Below are positions 31,520 through 39,617 of a stretch of DNA of 64,000 nucleotides, piece by piece. The stretch comes from Flavobacterium sp. NRK1 (GTDB lineage: Bacteria > Bacteroidota > Bacteroidia > Flavobacteriales > Flavobacteriaceae). Every line of letters begins with the position of its first letter. Within the stretch, counting starts at the first letter, position 1. The stretch covers positions 3,036,652 through 3,100,651 of the forward strand of contig NZ_JAMXLA010000001.1 of NCBI RefSeq assembly GCF_024054175.1. The letters are read 5' to 3'. A program made the position numbers and the translations under genes. The notes under the pieces were generated by a model. It made no database searches and was not told the DNA's origin. It saw only the letters and a list, made by a program, of their open reading frames with translations.

Positions 31520-32995
31520 ATGAAAAATTATTTAAAAATAGGATTGATAATAGGTATTGCGTCACTTACTGCCTGCGAAGATGACCTTACTCAGGAGCCG
31601 ATAGGACTAACTACTCAGGAACAGGCCAATACTACACCAACAATAGCTACGATTGAAACATCTGTAAAATCTTCTTATGATCTACTTTCCAACAGATTAA
31701 ATATTCTGGGGGAATGGGACTGGACAGGCGGGCTTGTTTTTCAGAATGATTATATCCTTCAGGATATAGCATCAGATGATATGGAAAAAAAATGGGTTGG
31801 AGATGGCGACCAGCCCTGGATTGATGATATTAACAACTTTACGTTTACATCTACCAACGGCGGGCCAAATGGTTTATGGAAATATAATTATGAAGGTATT
31901 AAACGTCTTAATATTGCTATTGAATTATTAACCAAACCGGATATTGAAGCCATTACAGGTATTAGTGAAGCCAGAAAAAAACAGCTGCTTGGAGAGTCTT
32001 ATTTCCTTCGCTCGTATTATTACTTTGCTTTGGTTACTAATTTTGGAGATGTTCCTTTAATTCTTGCACCTGTAAAAACATATCAGGAAGCATTTGATTT
32101 TGCTGTAAGAAAAGATAAAGCAGTAGTTTGGGATCAGATTAAAGCAGACCTGGCTCTTGCAAGAGATTTACTGCCAAATGCAAAATATTCATCAGACACA
32201 GAAAAATGGAGAGTTTCAAAAGGTGCTGTAATAGCTTTACTTGCAAAATCTAATCTATATACGGAAAACTGGAGTGCTGTACCTGCATTAGTTGATGAAT
32301 TAGCGGGACTTGGATTTAGCCTTAATGCAAATTATTTTGATAGTTTCAGAACAGAATTTACAGATAATGAAGTGATTTTTGCTTTTGATCATCAGACTAA
32401 TGCCACACCAAGAAGAGGTAATGGTATTTGTGCTCCGCTTGGTTGGGGATTTTTTGCCCCGAGTAACGACTTCCTTGATTCATTTGAACCTAATGACCCA
32501 AGAAAATTATATACTGTTGATGTTGCTAATCAAAACGTAAACAAAATGCTTGGCAGTCTTGACGGAACCAATAAGGGTAATGACGATGCCCCTAATAATA
32601 AAATATACATGCGTTATGGTGATGCTCTTTTGTGGAAAGCAGAAGCGCTTAACGAAACCGGAGATTATGCAGGTGCTATTAGTATTATTAATCAGATCAG
32701 GGAAAGAGCAAGAACTACTGTTGATGCTACAGGAGCTGTACCACCTGCTGGTACTCTGCCGGACAGGCCAGCTTCTAACGACAAAGCTACAATTAAGGCA
32801 TGGCTGATTTCTGAAAGAAGGGCTGAACTTGGTTTTGAAAATCAAAGGATGCTTGATCTGAAAAGATGGGGGATCGCCAAAGAGGTAATGACAGCCCACG
32901 GTAAAAACTTTCTGGATAAGCATATGTTATACCCAATTCCTCAGGCAGAAATAGACGCATCTGCAGGGACTTTAACTCAAAATCCCGGATATTAA
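31520..32995 (+). CDS. susD: SusD/RagB-like glycan-binding lipoprotein
   Basis: A 491-aa surface lipoprotein with a signal peptide ending SLTAC, so Cys19 is lipidated. The TPR-like helices are recognisable by LLGESYFLRSYYYFALVTNFGDVPLIL and, near the C-terminus, AEALNETGDYAGAISIINQIRERA, with the RRAELGFENQRMLDLKRWG and YPIPQAEI motifs of SusD. It caps the SusC barrel and binds the oligosaccharide. A large hairpin follows its stop. Confidence 0.95.
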   Translation: MKNYLKIGLIIGIASLTACEDDLTQEPIGLTTQEQANTTPTIATIETSVKSSYDLLSNRLNILGEWDWTGGLVFQNDYILQDIASDDMEKKWVGDGDQPWIDDINNFTFTSTNGGPNGLWKYNYEGIKRLNIAIELLTKPDIEAITGISEARKKQLLGESYFLRSYYYFALVTNFGDVPLILAPVKTYQEAFDFAVRKDKAVVWDQIKADLALARDLLPNAKYSSDTEKWRVSKGAVIALLAKSNLYTENWSAVPALVDELAGLGFSLNANYFDSFRTEFTDNEVIFAFDHQTNATPRRGNGICAPLGWGFFAPSNDFLDSFEPNDPRKLYTVDVANQNVNKMLGSLDGTNKGNDDAPNNKIYMRYGDALLWKAEALNETGDYAGAISIINQIRERARTTVDATGAVPPAGTLPDRPASNDKATIKAWLISERRAELGFENQRMLDLKRWGIAKEVMTAHGKNFLDKHMLYPIPQAEIDASAGTLTQNPGY

Positions 32996-33011
32996 AATTT
33001 AAGTTTTTGGG

Positions 33012-33046
33012 TTGGCTCAGATCTTATAACAACGGGTCTGGGCTAA
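33012..33046 (+). promoter_or_regulatory. Intercistronic hairpin between susD and the GH130 gene
   Basis: Arms TTGGCTCAGATC and GGTCTGGGCTAA pair over 12 bp with three G-U pairs around an 11-nt loop. No T run follows at once. It fits partial termination or mRNA 3' end protection that keeps susCD levels above the enzyme genes. Confidence 0.5.
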
Positions 33047-33073
33047 CTCTTCTATTATTGCAATACATTTAAT

Positions 33074-34132
33074 ATGAAAGACATCGCAAAACGTTTTCCT
33101 CAAAATCCGCTACTATCTCCTAAAGATATTCCTGCCAGTAGGGAAGGGCTTGAAATTACCTGCCTTCTTAACCCGGGAGTATTTGAATTTAAAGGAAAAA
33201 CCTGGCTCATTGTCAGGGTAGCCGAAAGGCCAGAGCAAAAGGACAATATTATTTCCTTTCCTATACTAACCGAGAGTGGAAGTATTACTATAATGGAAAT
33301 CGCGACAAATCATCCCGAGCTGATTGCTACAGATGCCAGGGTAATTAATTATAAAGGAAACGATTATCTTACTACATTATCACATTTACGGCTTTTGTGT
33401 AGTGATGACGGAATCCATTTTGAAGAACCCGAAAATTATCCGTCTTTAGTAGGGGAAGGGATACTTGAAACATTTGGTATTGAAGACTGCAGGGTAGCTT
33501 TGGTAGAAGGGAAATACTATTTAACCTTTACATCGGTTTCAGATAATGGTGTTGGTGTTGGACTTCGTACTACTACTGACTGGAAAAGCTTTGAGAAGCA
33601 CGGTATGATATTACCGCCTCACAATAAGGACTGTGCTATTTTTGAAGAAAAAATAAACGGGCTTTACTATGCTTTACACCGGCCAAGCAGTGTTGATATT
33701 GGTGGTAACTATATATGGATTGCATCGTCTCCTGATGGCATTCACTGGGGGAATCATAAATGTATTGTAAAAACAAGATCAGAATATTGGGACAGCAAAA
33801 GAGTTGGGGCAGGTGCCGCTCCTATAAAAACAAGTAAAGGCTGGCTGGAAATATATCATGGTGCAAATGAAAAACATCAGTATTGCCTTGGAGCTTTTTT
33901 ACTTGATCTTAATGACCCTTCAAAAGTAATAGCAAGAACGGAAGATCCTATTATGGTACCGACTGCTGATTATGAGTTAAGTGGTTTTTTTGGAAATGTA
34001 GTATTTACAAACGGACATATTATTGAGCCGGACGGTGATACTGTAACAGTTTATTATGGCGCATCTGACGAATTTGTTTGTGGCGCAAAATTTTCTATCA
34101 GCGACATTCTTTCACTTTTAAAATATAATTAA
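33074..34132 (+). CDS. GH130 family beta-mannoside phosphorylase or hydrolase
   Basis: A 352-aa enzyme without a signal peptide, so cytosolic. It has the five-bladed propeller pattern of GH130: NPLLSPKDI at the start, FGIEDCRVAL with the catalytic Asp (the usual motif is EDPR), NKDCAIFEEKINGLYYALHRPS, and a late GWLEIYHGA. GH130 members cleave beta-1,4 or beta-1,2 mannosides, mostly by phosphorolysis. Whether this one uses phosphate cannot be read safely; the LHRPS stretch with His and Arg is compatible with phosphate binding. Its stop overlaps the MFS start by one base. Confidence 0.85.
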   Translation: MKDIAKRFPQNPLLSPKDIPASREGLEITCLLNPGVFEFKGKTWLIVRVAERPEQKDNIISFPILTESGSITIMEIATNHPELIATDARVINYKGNDYLTTLSHLRLLCSDDGIHFEEPENYPSLVGEGILETFGIEDCRVALVEGKYYLTFTSVSDNGVGVGLRTTTDWKSFEKHGMILPPHNKDCAIFEEKINGLYYALHRPSSVDIGGNYIWIASSPDGIHWGNHKCIVKTRSEYWDSKRVGAGAAPIKTSKGWLEIYHGANEKHQYCLGAFLLDLNDPSKVIARTEDPIMVPTADYELSGFFGNVVFTNGHIIEPDGDTVTVYYGASDEFVCGAKFSISDILSLLKYN

Positions 34133-35424
34133 TGTTTAAAAAACTTATATCAGAAATTAACCATTTTAAAAGTCAGACGCATAATTTTCGAATACTGATT
34201 TTAACCAATTTGGTATATGCGCTTGTTTTGCCTGTAATAGATATTTTTGTAGCGGCATATATTATGAGAAATTCAAATGACACTTCAAAAGTTGTCATTT
34301 ATCAGTTAGCAATTTATACCGGAATTCCGCTTACTTTTTTATTAAATGGCTTTCTCCTGAAACACTTTAATATAAGAAAATTGTATTCCACAGGCATGAT
34401 GCTCAGCGGAATTTCTATGATTATAATGATGTCTTTAAAAACGCTGGATCTGGTAGGAATAGCGGTCGCAGGAATAACTATGGGTCTGTCCTTTGGGTTA
34501 TATTGGTCTAACAGGGATTATCTTGCCGTATCAGTTACAAATGATGGGAACAGAAATTATTATTATGGTTTAGAAACATTTATTTATACCATAATAGCTA
34601 TAATGGTACCTGCCGCAATTGGCTGGTTTATTCAGTCAAAAACAGGAGATGACCAAAAACACGGAGCTTATGTAATAATTACAGGAATTGTATTTTTAAT
34701 AACATTTTTTGCGTCAGTGGTGTGCTTTAGGGGCAAATTTGAAAACCCGGTACAGAAAAAATATATATTTTTCAAATTCCATCCGCTTTGGTATAAATTA
34801 TTATCGTTAGCGATGTTTAAAGGATTGGCACAGGGCTTTCTGGTAACTGCACCCGCCATGCTTATTTTTAAAATATTAGGTGAAGAGGGAGCGTTAGGTA
34901 ATGCACAATCCATAGGAGCAATTCTTGCAGCAATTATAATTTATTTCATAGGGCGTTTTTCTAAACCTTCAGACAGAATTAAAACATTTTCTGCCGGGCT
35001 TATATTGTTTGCGCTTGGAGCATGCTTAAATGGCTTATTGTTTAATAAGACAGGAGTTATTGTATTTTTACTTTTATTGCTTATAGCAAAACCTTTAATG
35101 GATCTTGCTTATTTCCCTATTCAGCTGCGTGTGATTGATATTGTATCGAGAATAGAGAAAAGAGGTGAATTTGCGTATATACTAAATCATGAATCCGGTT
35201 TATATGCAGGCAGGCTTTTAGGAGCCGGTACCTTCCTTGTTTTATACTATGTAGTTTCAGAAGATTTTGCCTTACGATATGCAATCGGTATTATTGCGAT
35301 ACTTCAGTTATGCTCTATTTTTATAAGTAAAAAAATTATCGCACAGGGAGATAAAATAGCTCCGGAAATTGAAAACACAACAGAACCTAAGGTACTTGAA
35401 GAAACTGCTGCAAACTTAGTTTAA
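34132..35424 (+). CDS. MFS transporter of the polysaccharide locus
   Basis: A 430-aa inner membrane protein with about 12 hydrophobic helices. Motifs such as GLSFGLYWSNRDYL and FAYILNHESGLYAGRLLGAGTF are found in MFS proteins next to GH130 genes in Bacteroidota. It probably carries the oligosaccharide released by the surface system into the cytosol for the GH130 enzyme. Translation is coupled to the GH130 gene by a TAATG overlap. Confidence 0.85.
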   Translation: MFKKLISEINHFKSQTHNFRILILTNLVYALVLPVIDIFVAAYIMRNSNDTSKVVIYQLAIYTGIPLTFLLNGFLLKHFNIRKLYSTGMMLSGISMIIMMSLKTLDLVGIAVAGITMGLSFGLYWSNRDYLAVSVTNDGNRNYYYGLETFIYTIIAIMVPAAIGWFIQSKTGDDQKHGAYVIITGIVFLITFFASVVCFRGKFENPVQKKYIFFKFHPLWYKLLSLAMFKGLAQGFLVTAPAMLIFKILGEEGALGNAQSIGAILAAIIIYFIGRFSKPSDRIKTFSAGLILFALGACLNGLLFNKTGVIVFLLLLLIAKPLMDLAYFPIQLRVIDIVSRIEKRGEFAYILNHESGLYAGRLLGAGTFLVLYYVVSEDFALRYAIGIIAILQLCSIFISKKIIAQGDKIAPEIENTTEPKVLEETAANLV

Positions 35425-35442
35425 TACCATAATCTATTAACC

Positions 35443-37164
35443 ATGAATATTTTTTTTAGAGTTTTATTATTTTCCTTTTTACTGGCAGGCAATATTTTAC
35501 TGGCTCAGGTAAAACAACAGCCAATTTCGCGTGTAGATGCAATGGCAGATATGCCAAAGCCATTTAAGATTATTGACTATAATAAACTTGCACATGATTT
35601 TGATAAAGTTGTTTATGATTTTGATGCAAAAGGAGAATTCTGGCCGATAGTATGGGTAGATAAATCTCATAAAAATTACCCACAGGATGTAATAGGTTTA
35701 TATACAGCTATTGGCGATGTACGCCAGGGCCCCGATAATAACAATGGAATGTTTCATGAAGCATTAGCTACTATGGGGGCAACATTAGGGGCAACACTTG
35801 TTGGAATTGATAAGACTAACCAGCAAAGTCTAAATTATGTGGGCATGCTGAAAAATTATTTTAACAGCGAAACCGGCTGGAATATAATGATGAATAATAC
35901 CTGTCCGGAAGTAGCCTTACTAGGTGGAGGATATGGTAGGGACTGGTGGTATGATGTATATCCTAATCTGTTATTTTATGCTATATATGATAAATATCCT
36001 AATGAACCGGGATTTGAAGATATAGCCAGAAAAATAGCTGATAAATTTTATGAAGCTGATGTTATACTTCAGGGCAACTATCATTATTCTTATTTTGATT
36101 ATGGCAGGATGAAGCCAATGAAAAACAACATTTGCTCACAACCGGACGCAGCAGCCGGACATGCATGGGTTTTATATTCTGCATATAAAAAATTTGGAGA
36201 GGAAAAGTATTTAAAAGGTGCTATGTCTGCGCTTTCTGCATTGCAATCACAAACTACAAATCCTACTTATGAATTGCTTATGCCGTTTGGTGCTTACCTT
36301 GCAGCAAGAATAAATGCAGAAGAAAATAAGGAATATGACCTTAATAAAATGCTTCACTGGAGTTTTGATGGTACACCTGTTTGCCGTGAAGGATGGGGTG
36401 TATTGGTAGGCAACTGGAATGGGTTTGACATTTCAGGAATTGTAGGCAGTACTGTAGATCATGGCGGCTATGGTTTTCTTATGAATACTTACGATGCTGC
36501 ATGGCCCTTAGTACCTATGGTGCGATATGATCAGTCATATGCAAATGCTATTGGTAAATGGATGCTTAATGCTGCAAATGCTTCAAAATTGTTTTATCCT
36601 CAATACATGCCTGACGATCATGAAGTGATTCCAACCCTTGCTGAAGCAGGTAAAAATGTTATTGCTTATGAAGGTATAATTAAAAAGTCGAATCAGGATC
36701 AGTATCAAAATATTAAAGCTCCGGTTGCACAGGGAGACGGACCGCTATGGGTACCGGGAAAAAATCCGCAGGAATCACAGTTAAGTGTGTATGGAAGCGG
36801 GCATGTTGGCATATTTGGAAGTATAATCAAAAATACCAATGTTGAAGGCATTTTACAATTAGACTTATTAGCAACTGATTTTTTTCATGATAAAGCCTAT
36901 CCTACTTTTTTGTTTTATAATCCTTATAATGAAAATAAGACTATTAAAATAGCTGTTCCAAAAGGTAAGAAGGTTGATTTATATGATACAGTTTCAGGAA
37001 CTTTTCTAAAAAAGAATGTTTCATCATGCGCTAAAATTGATCTCGGTTCTAAAAGTTCAGCAGTAATTGTAATGGTTCCGGCTTCGGGAAAAGTAAAATA
37101 TTCTGGCACCAGGCTGCTTGTGAATGATATTGTGGTAGATTATAATGTTCAACAAAAAAGATAA
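35443..37164 (+). CDS. Secreted protein of unknown family, possible (alpha/alpha)6-barrel glycosidase
   Basis: A 573-aa protein with a signal peptide (RVLLFSFLLAGNILLAQ), so periplasmic or exported. I do not recognise a characterised family. Residues 60-420 alternate helices and aromatic loops: FWPIVWVDKSH, GLYTAIGDVRQGP, NNTCPEVALLGGGYGRDWWYDVYPNLLF, SQPDAAAGHAWVLYSAYKKFG and STVDHGGYGFLMNTYDAAWPLVPMVRYDQ. This is like six-hairpin glycosidases. The C-terminal 100 residues look like a beta domain (AYPTFLFYNPYNENKTIKIAV). Conserved-looking acids in GDVRQGPD and YGRDWWYD are candidate active-site residues. Its place between a sugar transporter and a GH13 enzyme, 18 bp after the former, points to glycan cleavage. 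Confidence 0.7.
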   Translation: MNIFFRVLLFSFLLAGNILLAQVKQQPISRVDAMADMPKPFKIIDYNKLAHDFDKVVYDFDAKGEFWPIVWVDKSHKNYPQDVIGLYTAIGDVRQGPDNNNGMFHEALATMGATLGATLVGIDKTNQQSLNYVGMLKNYFNSETGWNIMMNNTCPEVALLGGGYGRDWWYDVYPNLLFYAIYDKYPNEPGFEDIARKIADKFYEADVILQGNYHYSYFDYGRMKPMKNNICSQPDAAAGHAWVLYSAYKKFGEEKYLKGAMSALSALQSQTTNPTYELLMPFGAYLAARINAEENKEYDLNKMLHWSFDGTPVCREGWGVLVGNWNGFDISGIVGSTVDHGGYGFLMNTYDAAWPLVPMVRYDQSYANAIGKWMLNAANASKLFYPQYMPDDHEVIPTLAEAGKNVIAYEGIIKKSNQDQYQNIKAPVAQGDGPLWVPGKNPQESQLSVYGSGHVGIFGSIIKNTNVEGILQLDLLATDFFHDKAYPTFLFYNPYNENKTIKIAVPKGKKVDLYDTVSGTFLKKNVSSCAKIDLGSKSSAVIVMVPASGKVKYSGTRLLVNDIVVDYNVQQKR

Positions 37165-37175
37165 ATCACGTTGAT

Positions 37176-38813
37176 GTGCTTAAGATTAAATTAATAGTAA
37201 TAAAATTTATCTGCTTATTTATTTGTTTATCTGCTATGGCACAAAGCAGTGAAACTGTAAAAAAATGGTGGAAGGAAACTGTATTTTATCAAATTTATAT
37301 GCCTAGCTATGCGGATAGTAATGGTGATGGTTATGGTGATTTTGGGGGCATCACCAATAGATTAGATTATTTGCAGGATTTGGGGGTTAGAGGTATTTGG
37401 CTAACCCCATTTTTAACTTCTCCCAAAGTAGATAACGGATATGATATTGCCGATTATTATACAGTAGATCCTACTTACGGGAGTAATGCTGATTTTGATG
37501 TTTTTTTAAAAGAAGCGCATAAGCGCGGTATCAAAGTTATAATGGATATGGTTTTTAATCATACATCAACAGATAGCAAATGGTTTAAAGAAGCTTCTAA
37601 GTCAGTTGATAATAAATATGGAGATTACTATATATGGAAAGATAAACCCAACAATTGGGAATCTTTTTTTGGAGGTTCTGCATGGCAATGGGATGCAAAA
37701 ACACATCAGTATTATTATCATAAGTTTGATGTAAGGATGGCCGATCTTAACTGGTCAAATCCAAAAGTTGTTAGTGAAGCTCAAAATATATTAAGGTTTT
37801 GGCTGGATAAAGGTGTTGACGGATTTCGACTGGACGTTATTAATTTTCTTAATACTGATGGCATTACACAGGATAATCCTGTAAAAAACGGTAAGCAGGA
37901 ACATGTATATGATATCGATCAGGACGGAGTAAAACACGCAATGCAAATTATAAAATCAACAGTAAATGAATATGCTGATCGTTTTATAGTAGGGGAGATA
38001 GGAAGCGATAAAATAGAGGTATTAAAGCAATATCAATCTGAAAAATTGCTTGATGTAGTTTTTAATTTCAATTTTGGCAGCATTCACGAATTCTCTGCGG
38101 AAAAAATCTTCAATGAGCTGATAAGTATGGAGAAAAATATGAGCAATTATCCTACTTTATTTTTTGGAAGCCATGACATGCCCCGTATGATAGACCGCCT
38201 GGCTGAAGGAAATAGTAAGAAAGCTGAAATTCTTGCTGTTTTAATGCTTACAGCAAAGGGAGTACCTTTTATTTACTATGGAGAAGAAATAGGGATGCAT
38301 AATATTATTGCGTCAGATTTTAAAGAAATAAAAGATATACAGGGAAAAACGCAATATAATCTTGCAATTGCAGAAGGCAGATCACCTGAAGAGGCATTAA
38401 AAATGGGTAATCAACATAATCGTGATAAATCACGGAGCCCTATGCAATGGAATGCAAATAATTTTGCAGGATTTTCTACAAAGAGCAGTTGGATAAAAAT
38501 AGGTAAGGATTACAAAGAAAATAATGTTGAGATTTTAAGTAAAAATTCAAACACGCTTCTTCATAAATACAAAGCATTGATAGCTTTAAGAAACAAAGAA
38601 AAAGTTTTGCAATACGGAAAATATGAAAAGCTTGAGTATAAGAACGGACAATTGGTTTTTACCAGAATTTTTGAAAGCAACAGTATTACAGTTGTGCTAA
38701 ATTTAGCAAATAGTAATGATATTGAATTGCCTGAAGGATCAGAAATTTTATTAGGAAGCAGCGAATCTGAATTATATGACTATTTAATTTATAAAAACCA
38801 TATTAAAAATTGA
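37176..38813 (+). CDS. Exported GH13 family alpha-glucosidase-like enzyme
   Basis: A 545-aa protein that starts at GTG 37176 and has a signal peptide (IKFICLFICLSAMAQ). Family motifs in order: WWKETVFYQIYMPSYADSNGDGYGD, DMVFNHTS, GFRLDVIN with the nucleophile Asp220, GEIGSDK with the acid Glu274, and GSHDMPR with Asp334. The shape is that of oligo-1,6-glucosidase, trehalose hydrolase and sucrose-type enzymes of GH13, which act on short alpha-glucosides. The second half differs from model enzymes (HDMPR in place of HDQPR). It is the last gene of the locus and a terminator follows. Confidence 0.88.
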   Translation: MLKIKLIVIKFICLFICLSAMAQSSETVKKWWKETVFYQIYMPSYADSNGDGYGDFGGITNRLDYLQDLGVRGIWLTPFLTSPKVDNGYDIADYYTVDPTYGSNADFDVFLKEAHKRGIKVIMDMVFNHTSTDSKWFKEASKSVDNKYGDYYIWKDKPNNWESFFGGSAWQWDAKTHQYYYHKFDVRMADLNWSNPKVVSEAQNILRFWLDKGVDGFRLDVINFLNTDGITQDNPVKNGKQEHVYDIDQDGVKHAMQIIKSTVNEYADRFIVGEIGSDKIEVLKQYQSEKLLDVVFNFNFGSIHEFSAEKIFNELISMEKNMSNYPTLFFGSHDMPRMIDRLAEGNSKKAEILAVLMLTAKGVPFIYYGEEIGMHNIIASDFKEIKDIQGKTQYNLAIAEGRSPEEALKMGNQHNRDKSRSPMQWNANNFAGFSTKSSWIKIGKDYKENNVEILSKNSNTLLHKYKALIALRNKEKVLQYGKYEKLEYKNGQLVFTRIFESNSITVVLNLANSNDIELPEGSEILLGSSESELYDYLIYKNHIKN

Positions 38814-38856
38814 CTTCTATAAAATAGTGAATGTTGGGTTAGTACTATTTTGGGAT

Positions 38857-38887
38857 GAAGCAGGATTAAATCCTGCTTCTTTTTTTA
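38857..38887 (+). terminator. Terminator of the polysaccharide locus
   Basis: GAAGCAGGAT and ATCCTGCTTC pair as a 10-bp stem with a 3-nt loop, followed by T8. It lies 43 bp after the GH13 stop. Confidence 0.85.
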
Positions 38888-38914
38888 TCAGCCTGTTTAT
38901 GTGTGTTTTATAAA

Positions 38915-39565
38915 CTATCTTTGATTATCAAGGTTCACTTCTATAACATCTTGTTTTGTAATAACATAAACTCTGTCATCCTGTCCGGGATCCATAACAT
39001 AAGAACCGGTAAATTCACCAAAAGCAGGTAATATCATTTGATCAGGCATACGGAAAAAGCAGGGTAGTTTTAAAAACTGGCGGCCTTTTCCTGCTAATAC
39101 AATTGATGGGTGTATATGTCCTGAAAGCGTATAAAAACTATCCCGATTTTCCGGATGATGGGTAAGAAGAAACTTATCCACAAGCAATTCTGATACTACT
39201 GTTATGCCCAGTTCTTCATATTTATGATGTGAAATTATATCATGGTTTCCCGCTACTAATATTATAGGGGTAGCTGTAAGTTCTGTCCATTGTTTAAATA
39301 AAGTCCATTCGTTATTAAGTGTACTGTGAAAAAGATCACCTAAAAAACAAATAACTTCCGGCTTAAAATACTCTAATACACTATTCAGTTTTTTAAAATT
39401 TGAAAAAATTGCGTTTTCAGGCAGTGCTGAACCATGTTTTCTAAAATGTGATATTTTTCCCAGGTGCACATCAGACGCCAGTAACATGCGGCGTTCTACC
39501 CAATACAATGCGCCAGAGCAGTGTAATATAAAAGTTTGATTATTTATTTTTATTTCCAGAGTCAA
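38915..39565 (-). CDS. pdeM: Ligase-associated DNA damage response endonuclease PdeM
   Basis: A 216-aa calcineurin-like metallophosphoesterase. Metal-binding motifs are ASDVHLGK (DxH), FLGDLFHS (GD), VAGNHD (GNHD) and SGHIHPS (GHxH). It is the fourth member of the ligase-associated repair cassette, 52 bp after the helicase gene. The cassette is known in many bacteria; PdeM is thought to cut or process DNA ends. Confidence 0.88.
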   Translation of the reverse strand: MTLEIKINNQTFILHCSGALYWVERRMLLASDVHLGKISHFRKHGSALPENAIFSNFKKLNSVLEYFKPEVICFLGDLFHSTLNNEWTLFKQWTELTATPIILVAGNHDIISHHKYEELGITVVSELLVDKFLLTHHPENRDSFYTLSGHIHPSIVLAGKGRQFLKLPCFFRMPDQMILPAFGEFTGSYVMDPGQDDRVYVITKQDVIEVNLDNQR

Positions 39566-39617
39566 ATTATTATTGTTTAGTTGATTGAAGTCCTATTTGA
39601 AATGATAATGGCTTCAA

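Noticed and set aside
32507..32923. 138-aa ORF on the minus strand
   Set aside because: Lies fully inside the SusD-like gene on the other strand; no start signal or family pattern; frame shadow.
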